A stretch of 39,909 bases of DNA, taken from Gilliamella sp. Choc5-1 (GTDB lineage: Bacteria; Pseudomonadota; Gammaproteobacteria; Enterobacterales; Orbaceae). The stretch spans positions 1 to 39,909 of the forward strand of contig NZ_LZHH01000119.1 of the NCBI RefSeq assembly GCF_001690595.1, given 5' to 3'. Positions 39,389-39,909 of the stretch are shown here, piece by piece. The notes under the pieces were generated by a model. The model was given only the letters and a program-made list of their open reading frames with translations, ran no database searches and was not told where the DNA came from. The translations under genes and the position numbers were made by a program. Every line of letters begins with the position of its first letter. The first letter of the stretch is position 1.

Positions 39389-39688
39389 ATGAATAAGATT
39401 AAACGCAAAAGACGAACATTCACAGATGATTTTAAACACCAAATGGTCAGTCTTTATCAACATGGTAAATCACGTAGTGAAATCGTTGCCGAATATGATT
39501 TGACACCATCAGCTTTGGACCGTTGGATAACGCAATCAAGCCAAAGTGGCTCATTTAAAACAAAAGATAATCGCAGTCCACAAGAACAAGAGCTAATCGC
39601 GTTGCGTAAAGAGCTTAAACAACTCCGCATGGAAAACGATATTTTAAAGCAAGCAGCACTGATAATAGGGCGAAAATCGCTATCCTAA
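39389..39688 (+). CDS. IS3-family transposase OrfA (DNA-binding part)
   Basis: 99 residues with helix-turn-helix (DDFKHQMVSLYQHGKSRSEI) and heptad-leucine C-terminus. AAAAAAGGAAC before the ATG is a good ribosome site. It contains TTTAAAG at 39643-39649, in the reading register T TTA AAG of a classical -1 slippery heptamer; the -1 frame is open from there into orfB. Confidence 0.9.
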   Translation: MNKIKRKRRTFTDDFKHQMVSLYQHGKSRSEIVAEYDLTPSALDRWITQSSQSGSFKTKDNRSPQEQELIALRKELKQLRMENDILKQAALIIGRKSLS

Positions 39689-39909
39689 AAGCAAATCGAC
39701 ATCGTTATAGCATAACAAAGCTATGTCAATATTTAGGATTATCAAGATATTATGCTTATTATCAGTGTAAATTGAATAGACAAAAATCAGTAGGGCTTTA
39801 TGCCGATAAAATCGTGACGCTATTTAATCAGAGCTATCAGTCTTATGGTACAAGACGAATTCGTTTTGATTTACAAAAAGAGAATATTTGGGTGTCACGC
39901 CGTTACATT
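39673..39909 (+). CDS. IS3-family transposase OrfB, N-terminal part
   Basis: The first 79 codons of the catalytic frame, cut by the window end within the HTH_21 region (ending VSRRYI). The start given is where coding likeness begins in the -1 frame relative to orfA; no independent start codon is evident, so production by frameshifting from orfA is assumed. Confidence 0.85.

Larger units (their letters stand above)
39314..39909 (+). mobile_element. IS3-family insertion sequence, 5' part (runs off window)
   Basis: Third copy of the same element. It begins TGGATCGGCTACAC at 39314, preceded by GACAT, and continues with the same leader, orfA and the first 79 codons of orfB. It is oriented opposite to the copy at 37388-38616 and parallel to that at 1-470. 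Confidence 0.92.

Overview
The window is AT-rich, tightly packed gammaproteobacterial chromosome. The housekeeping proteins (AspRS, NudB, UbiD, PEP carboxylase, Tgt, QueA, YejABEF, LoiP) read as clear orthologues of the Escherichia coli proteins, but the base composition is much lower in G+C and the gene order differs: tgt and queA are separated, and frdCD stand without frdAB. A low-GC relative of Enterobacterales or Pasteurellales, for example the Orbaceae (Gilliamella-type insect gut bacteria), fits best. This is an inference from protein resemblance, not a phylogenetic test.

Layout. Bases 1-470 are the 3' end of an IS3-family element. Bases 719-6115 hold aspS-nudB, a small exported protein, ubiD and an exported Sel1-repeat protein, all on the plus strand. 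ppc (minus) is followed by an unusual frdC-frdD pair and an exported protein of unknown function (minus). A gene-poor stretch of about 850 bp (11146-11999) holds decayed remains of an IS481-like element. yejA-yejB-yejE-yejF (plus) encode a complete peptide ABC importer and are followed by a LacI-type regulator. Next come tRNA-Pro(TGG) and tgt on the minus strand, then an M48 lipoprotein gene (plus), queA (minus) and loiP (plus).

The most striking region is 23947-37190. An outer-membrane beta-barrel protein of about 1185 residues is followed at once by a secreted protein of about 3200 residues. The latter is built from about 22 SdrD/Cna-B-like beta-sandwich modules, a DUF11-like domain and a final SdrD-like cap. 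The barrel ends in a typical beta-signal (terminal Phe). The giant protein has an extended signal peptide but no anchor of its own. Together they look like a two-gene surface-fibre or adhesin system. A second fossil of the same IS481-like family sits upstream of this pair.

The right end is mobile-element debris: a complete IS3-family copy (minus), a PLP-dependent cysteine-synthase-like gene that is frameshifted near its start and cut by that IS, and the beginning of a third IS copy (plus) running off the window. Both window edges lie inside the same IS type, so the window may be an assembly contig bounded by this repeat.

Functional links (inference): PEP carboxylase beside fumarate-reductase anchor subunits suggests a PEP-oxaloacetate-fumarate-succinate fermentative branch. 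Tgt and QueA catalyse two steps of queuosine tRNA modification. YejABEF imports peptides. The two M48 lipoproteins and the barrel/giant pair are envelope functions.
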